In this document: piece by piece, positions 58,430 to 64,000 of the stretch
Layout: each line of letters begins with the position of its first letter
Numbering within the stretch: the stretch's first letter is position 1
DNA from: Flabesymbios commensalis
Lineage: Eukaryota; Annelida; Polychaeta; Terebellida; Flabelligeridae
Assembly (NCBI GenBank): GCA_964017125.1
Contig: OZ024915.1
Location: forward strand, 20,778,553 to 20,842,552
Reading direction: 5' to 3'
DNA: 64,000 nt
Notes under the pieces: model-generated
What the model saw: only the letters and a program-made list of their open reading frames with translations
What the model was told of the DNA's origin: nothing
Databases searched by the model: none
Program-made: the position numbers and the translations under genes

Positions 58430-60100
58430 CCACCACTACAATCTAAATTATCAGAGTCCTGCTCGGTCAGCAGGAAATGGTTTAATCAAATAAACTCAAT
58501 TCACAAAAATGATTCCTTTCATTCAGTCTTTATTCATGTCATGATATTGCAGGCAGTGTCAGATAACGTGCTACTTAGTTCATGAGGCAGAGCGTGACGA
58601 CCCAGCCTTGCGGCCAGTAAACGGAGGACGTTCTCACACGTCTGTACTCGATGAGCGACGAGGTAGGAATGGCAGAGTATGACGGGCTCGGACGTGGCGA
58701 GAGCTAGCCGGAAGTTCCGACTCGTCAGTCAGCGATTGCGTCCAGCTCGGATTCGGCTGCGATGAATCTGCAGTTGAGGTTGCCACATTACCCCCGGGCT
58801 AAGTATATCTAAAAACCATGTGGTTACTTCAACGGCAGAAATCACAATAGTACAGTATCTTCGCGTTGACCAAGTAGCACCGAGTCATACAATTATATAA
58901 ACAATATAACAATAAAACTTAAACAGTCAAAGTTGGTTTACAGCGTGGGTTGGTGGTGGACATTGATGAGTGCGGCTATGACCAAATCTATATTTAAATT
59001 ATTTCCGATCCTCTTAGCAAATGTCCTTTTTAACCAGTCATGCCCAAAACTCATTTATCTCATCCAAATGACTTAGTTTAATTAATACATTTGACATAAT
59101 AATATATAATTATTATAAAACTTTTCATTACTTTACTTTACAATGATTTAGTTGTGCCAGGCCTGGTGGGATTTATGTACACAACTTAACTAGATGATAC
59201 GTGCGCTGGGTCCGCAGTATATATCATTAGGAGCTATAACCGCGTGAACCAGCTGCACGAATCGGGCGGGGTGTGGACCTGTCGTCCGCCATGTGCTTGT
59301 ACAGGTGACGGATTTACCGACTCTACCGTTTTTGTCGGCTTTACTATCGTTTCGATTGTCGATGCGTTTTGTGGGGTTCGAATCGGCACGTCTTTTCTCA
59401 ATGTAAAGGAATTTTTGAATATGTTCTGATACCTTCGTACCTCCTGCTAGCACGATAAGTTATGGTAGTCCTTGCATGTGGCGCCTTGTAAAGTGTTCCT
59501 CGGTCTTTTCACCTCGTTGGTTAACCTCTGGAATTTTTCCTTTTGTCCTTGTCGTAGACTGTGCGTTCAAATTTTGCTTCGTGCAAACTCCGGTCCTGGA
59601 AGGCTTCGACGTAGTACGTATTCATTTGTCTACTACGACCGTCCGAGGCTCGTGAATTTTCGCCGTAGGCTGTAAAGCTGTAGGTTTTAATATTAGTGTA
59701 GCTTTAGACTGTCTAGTGCATTCATCTTTAAGCGTGCGCTCGATATGCGCAGTTTTGACGCGGTCTGCAGTCACCGTCTCAACCTTGCCTTTAATTAACA
59801 CTTTGAATACTCGTCCGCTCTTAGCGACGACCTTATATGGTCCGTCGTAAGGGGCAGTCAGCGGCGGTGCTATTGCGATGCGGCGCAAAAATAAATGTGA
59901 ACATGTGTCGAGCTCCTTATATTGGAACGTATCTTTTTGATTTGCATCGCGTGGGGGGGCTTAGCCGGAGACGCGACATAGCTGCGCATAACCTATCTGA
60001 GTAAAGTCTAAATCAGTATGGGCGTCCACATTATGATTCTCCGTAAAGTCACCTGGTAGACGTAGTGTCATTCCGTAAACAACAAATGGCCGCCAAGACC
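58430..60100 (-). mobile_element. Fossil Ty3/Gypsy LTR retrotransposon, 3' part
   Basis: On the minus strand: the C-terminal region of a Gypsy-type integrase/pol (about 60,100-59,190; recognisable by a VVYGMTLRLPGDF-like block, a YDGPYKVV and DRVKTAHIE block, and an ARFVQLVHAV-like end), untranslated sequence, a purine-rich tract (58,789-58,800) and a 358-bp LTR (58,787-58,430) with TGTGGCAACC and CACAACA ends and an AATAAA. The 5' LTR, gag and most of pol are absent, so this is a broken remnant. It inserted into a family D MITE. With one LTR, age cannot be read from LTR divergence; the coding remnant looks moderately old. Confidence 0.8.
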
Positions 60101-60944
60101 ATATATCCTCTACTTGTTTCCGAAAAATAAATGCACAATTTCTAGTTTCTGCATGATTTGGAGTTGAGAAATGTATGTCTCAGGTTTTTCGTTTAAAATG
60201 ACCTCTCAATTCAAAACGATTACCACCAGCACAAAATTATAGCGTTGTTTTGCATCTAAACTCTTATATATTAAAACAACATTATTTAATAAAAATTAAA
60301 AAAATAGACTAGGTAATACGACAAATTAACTTATAAGACATTCAAAACTAAGTTTAATGACATTATAATCTAACATCCTTTGATGTGCTCCGTATTTAGA
60401 ATGACGTCATGATTTTAATGGTAAATATGCAAAATGACGGCCATCTTGGATTTTACGATACAATCTAGGTCTGACGATGATAAATAAACATCAGACTTGA
60501 GTGTTTAGGTTCCCAAGCTATGCAAAAAGCATAAATTGAGCATTTCCGTGCGATAAAATAAAAAAAGAGGTGGGATTTACATTTTGTTTTTCGTTCATTT
60601 GAGGGTGAATGTCGCGGCCATTTTGAATTTTTTTTTCTAAATTTACTTGTCAGCAATGTTTATTCCTGGTCCACCAAGTTACTTCAAATAAGTCGTATTA
60701 TTTTCAGCATGTTCAGCGGTATAATTATAGTAACAATAAATAAAATAGCGGAAATATTGAATTTGAAGGTCAAATAAAGATCATTTTTTTCCAAAGACAC
60801 TCGATATAAAACTCTCGAATATAAATTTTACAGAAACCATAATTTGTGCTTTCTTGTGCGATAAACCATAGAGCATACGGGGCTTTATTAACATTTTGGC
60901 GGCCATTTTATGTTTTGCTAATTTGAAGGTGAAGGTCAACAAAT
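60101..60944. repeat. Degenerate repeat with GGCCATYTTG blocks
   Basis: Diverged units of about 150-250 bp containing GACGGCCATCTTGGATTTTA, GCGGCCATTTTGAATTTT and GGCGGCCATTTTATGTTTTG, akin in style to 11,060-11,600. No gene; the short minus-strand frames follow the repeat. Confidence 0.5.
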
Positions 60945-61450
60945 ATAGAATATCATTCGACAGACTCGAATTCAGCACACCCAAATTATGTAAAAACAAG
61001 TGAATTACAAAATATACACTAAAATACCGACCAAAGCTAAATATTTCAGATTTCAGCCTTGACTAAACATACACATTTTCATAAAAGACTGCATTATTCT
61101 TCCATTGAAAAAATATATGTTATATTTATAATTATAAATAACACTTTTTTTAAGCATACATATATTTGGTTTAGAAAACATAGGCCAAATATCGATATGT
61201 CAAATAATTATGTTTTATTTAGACGCTTTCATTGGCCATGTTAAGTATTTTTTTTGTTGCTTATGTCTTTTCTTGTGTAATACAAAATTATGTTTGAACG
61301 TATGTGTAGAGATGACTATTTACTCCACCGCAACATGCAATATATGATTGTAACGGGAATTGAATTTCCATGTGTACATTGATAAACCGGAACAGCAGCG
61401 ACAGACATTTACGTAACTATACTCCCTAAATCTAAACAGGTTGGGGTGGT
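60945..61450 (+). repeat. Dispersed repeat R1, direct partner of 25,580-26,150
   Basis: Same block order as the partner. Flanking sequences differ, so it is a repeat and not part of the large duplication. Confidence 0.7.
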
Positions 61451-63860
61451 CTCAATGACCACTAGAATTGATAATCACCAGGACCGTACGCATCATGAAG
61501 TGAGCTCAGTCCCATTAAAGTTACACCTATGCAATCAAATTTGATCTTACTTTTTTCCAGAAGAATTTTTTTTTTTATCATATAATGCATTTTTAGCCAA
61601 TACGCTTAGTATAATTTTTGTCTCATTTCTTGTAAATATTTAGGAAAAAATCCATAGCGTATTTACGATTGAGATGTGACTTGATGTAAGTTGTTATATT
61701 CTCACAATACACAATCTTATCTAAGGCCAAACGAACCCAAAAGACAGATATGTTAATACCGAGTGTAGTGATACCACAAGTGTAAGAATTGGTCCATTCA
61801 ATGCAAAGATATGGTTATTTTCCGAACTTGACATCCACTTTGACGAATATAGCGAAAAACACCCCCTACGTTAGAAAATGGGCTGTACAAAAAAACTGAT
61901 ACCACAATTTGTTTGTACATACTACCTGGGGTTGTTGTTGAAGGTCCATTCTACCATTCTGTCAATTCAGATTCAAGATAGTCCGCCGGTTAAACGAAAA
62001 AAAATGTTGGTGTCCCTGCTCCTGGACTATTAACATCAGTAGTCCAGGCTGTTAGAGGTCTCTCTGTGCACTTTTGGAAGTAATTGCAATTTTTTGCTCA
62101 GATGATCAGTAACATGTACTCTTTCGATCCTGATATAGCGCAGTCAATTCTGACACGATTAACACCTAATTAGCCTGTAATTAGTATCCATAATTAGCAA
62201 AATCTGAACACAAATCCAGAGAAAATATTATCTCGAGAATCGGTGGGTCGATTTTAATGATTTGAAGTTCTGTTATCTGTTTGGTAGATAATTGACACAA
62301 CAAAAATATTTTTGAGATCAATCATTGTCAAGGTCACGTGATGTGTCGAGGTCAAAGTCAAAATCGAGGAAAATTTGACCATTTTGGACATTAAATAGCG
62401 CATTTAAAATGTTTCAAATTATCCAAAAGTATTTGATATATCATTGAAAAAGCCCATCATCTGTAACCTTTCATTTGAGGGTTTATTGGAGTATTTATCT
62501 AATAACTGGGGTCGTAATTGTTCGGACGAGTGGTCTACCCATAAATTGCCGTTACCGCACATGTATCGTAAACGGATCAATTATTTTGTTTTAATACACT
62601 GTGTATTTTAATGTTGCACAACATGTCATCCACTATTATATATTGCATAAAGGTCAAGGTCAATCAATAACTTCAAAGTCAAAGTCAAGGTAATATTCGA
62701 AATATATTTGATGATGGACGTATATGACATGGAATTTATCAATTTACCATTAAATGGCAAAATAGCCCACGTGGTGAACTTGTCAATTTAACGATACAAT
62801 CGTTGATGCAAAATATTGCTCGGTTATTCAAGCAAGTAACATTATCCTACTGGGACCTTTAACGTTTGTCAATATTGTGCATATTTATACACTGCTGAAA
62901 AGAAAATATGACAGCTTCCACAGGCTCTGGAAAACAGCACTAAAACTGAAAATGTTACTCAAATTTGTGCAGCGTTTAAATTGAGTCTCTGTGCAGCATT
63001 CTTGATAATTGTCATAATGCTCAATGATTCTCGGTTCATAATATTGATTTCTGATGCAGACCTACAGGGACAGTTATTACTGTTTTAAATCATTTTTTTA
63101 GTAATAGTATCTGATCTACACGAACAAAGTTAGTTTGAAAGCAGCCTTGATGAAGAATGTGTCCTTACTGTGAATACTGACATTGCAGGGTAAGGAGAAA
63201 GTATATTTGTATGCTGATGAGTGTGAAAAAAAAGTATTTAAACATTCAGGATGTTAAAGCGCTATGATATTATTCCAACAAACCATCCAGAGAAACTACA
63301 TAATCAATGTTAAATAACTCTTGATATGTTCAATAGCTACCACCTCTCCTCCAATCCCCAGAAGGTGTGATAAAATTTGCCTGCCAAGCAATGAGTTATA
63401 GCTGATATTAAAGATGTACATTTCATTTCAGTTTCGTGAAAGCACTGCCGATTAGTTTCTCAAGTATGAAAATACATACAAACCTTTCTAAGACTGACAT
63501 GAGATAAACAAAAAAACATCTTGGTTGCCAGTTTGGATGATGGTGCATATCAATACATTCCTTAACGAGCCTGCTATGTTGATTTATTGAGCTGCAATGG
63601 TTCACGCAACACCAACATACACTGTATACAGTATAATAATTTCGATGAATATCTACCAATTACTGTCATTCTCCTTATGTCATGTAGGCCTACACCACTT
63701 TCTAACCAAGGATTGGTGTGCAGACCAAGCTAACGCCTATACGATAGACAATCTTCATAGAAACTGGGATACATTTCAGAGTGATTAAACCATCATTTTT
63801 TTAAATCTTAGCTTCCCTAGCTCTAATCATTATTTGAAGAAACGTATTTTCTTTTTTAAT
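61451..63860. other. Intergenic, no gene recognised
   Basis: AT-rich DNA with scattered TCAAGGTCAAGG-type runs (62,325-62,360 and 62,645-62,690). Short frames near 63,423-63,788 carry no recognisable domain. Confidence 0.5.
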
Positions 63861-63867
63861 GAAAAAA

Positions 63868-64000
63868 AACCGTGGTCAACGCTTGGAGTGGACACGACTT
63901 TCCGCTACCTTGCATTACATGACATATGTCAGGATATGTCATCTCCCAAGATGCGTGTTTTCTCCACATTCCATGTTATTATATGGGATATGACAACACC
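63868..64000 (+). pseudogene. Partial copy of the unnamed multi-copy family (right edge)
   Basis: The frame runs open to the window's end: PWSTLGVDTTFRYLALHDIC, then QDMSSPKMRVFSTFHVIIWD. It resembles the IC--LG-EKC-ALP-FHAFTGCDTTS segment of the same uncharacterised family as at 39.7-40.8 kb, with the GCDT core altered. It continues beyond 64,000, so whether the copy is whole cannot be judged. Confidence 0.4.

Noticed and set aside
1-64000. CRISPR arrays, bacterial operons, rRNA genes
   Set aside because: No regularly spaced identical repeats with unique spacers, no Shine-Dalgarno-led gene strings and no rRNA core sequences; the DNA is animal nuclear.

Overview
This 64 kb window is animal nuclear DNA: AT-rich, with introns using GT-AG splice sites, and packed with transposon debris. 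Very little of it is coding. The architecture of its one large gene (a receptor with C-type lectin, LDL-A and leucine-rich domains plus seven membrane segments, GRL101-like) and a ZAR1-like zinc-binding gene suggest an aquatic invertebrate, lophotrochozoan or invertebrate deuterostome. I cannot name the species.

Left block (1-31,600). A five-exon gene on the + strand (1551-8499) can be assembled with perfect phase agreement. It encodes a 221-residue protein ending in a 3CxxC zinc domain like that of zygote arrest protein 1 (ZAR1). From about 2130 to 9890 this locus is repeated in inverted orientation at about 31,560 to 12,890, with a spacer of about 3 kb. The inverted copy holds a second, decayed ZAR1-like gene on the - strand that lacks exon 1. 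The two arms differ by many later insertions: MITEs at TTAA, foldback elements, tRNA-derived SINEs, LINE pieces, a 27-bp minisatellite, and a 6.1-kb block (15,102-21,194) absent from the other arm. That block is bounded by imperfect inverted repeats and carries a 22-bp minisatellite, itself split by an RNase-H LINE. Because each arm serves as an empty-site control for the other, insertion sites and target duplications can be read directly.

Middle block (31,600-54,000). This is repeat-rich intergenic DNA: further copies of the same MITE families, two possible promoter-like islands (36.8 kb, 37.5 kb), a decayed multi-copy gene fragment (39.7-40.8 kb), a CR1/Jockey-type LINE (41.2-47.3 kb) split by a large AACGTT-rich insertion with a 200-base assembly gap, a PIF/Harbinger transposase fragment (51.2-51.5 kb), and an AT-rich segment in which the motif GTTATGGAGAGAC recurs about eleven times (52.5-53.3 kb).

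Right block (54,000-64,000). The large final exon of the lectin/LDL-A/LRR receptor gene (- strand, 57,185-54,063) is open over 1,040 codons but lacks the hallmark DRY, NPxxY and D2.50 residues. Further right lie nested MITEs, the 3' part of a fossil Ty3/Gypsy LTR element (58,430 to about 60,100), a dispersed repeat shared with 25.6-26.1 kb, and, at the right edge, another piece of the unnamed multi-copy gene family seen near 40 kb.
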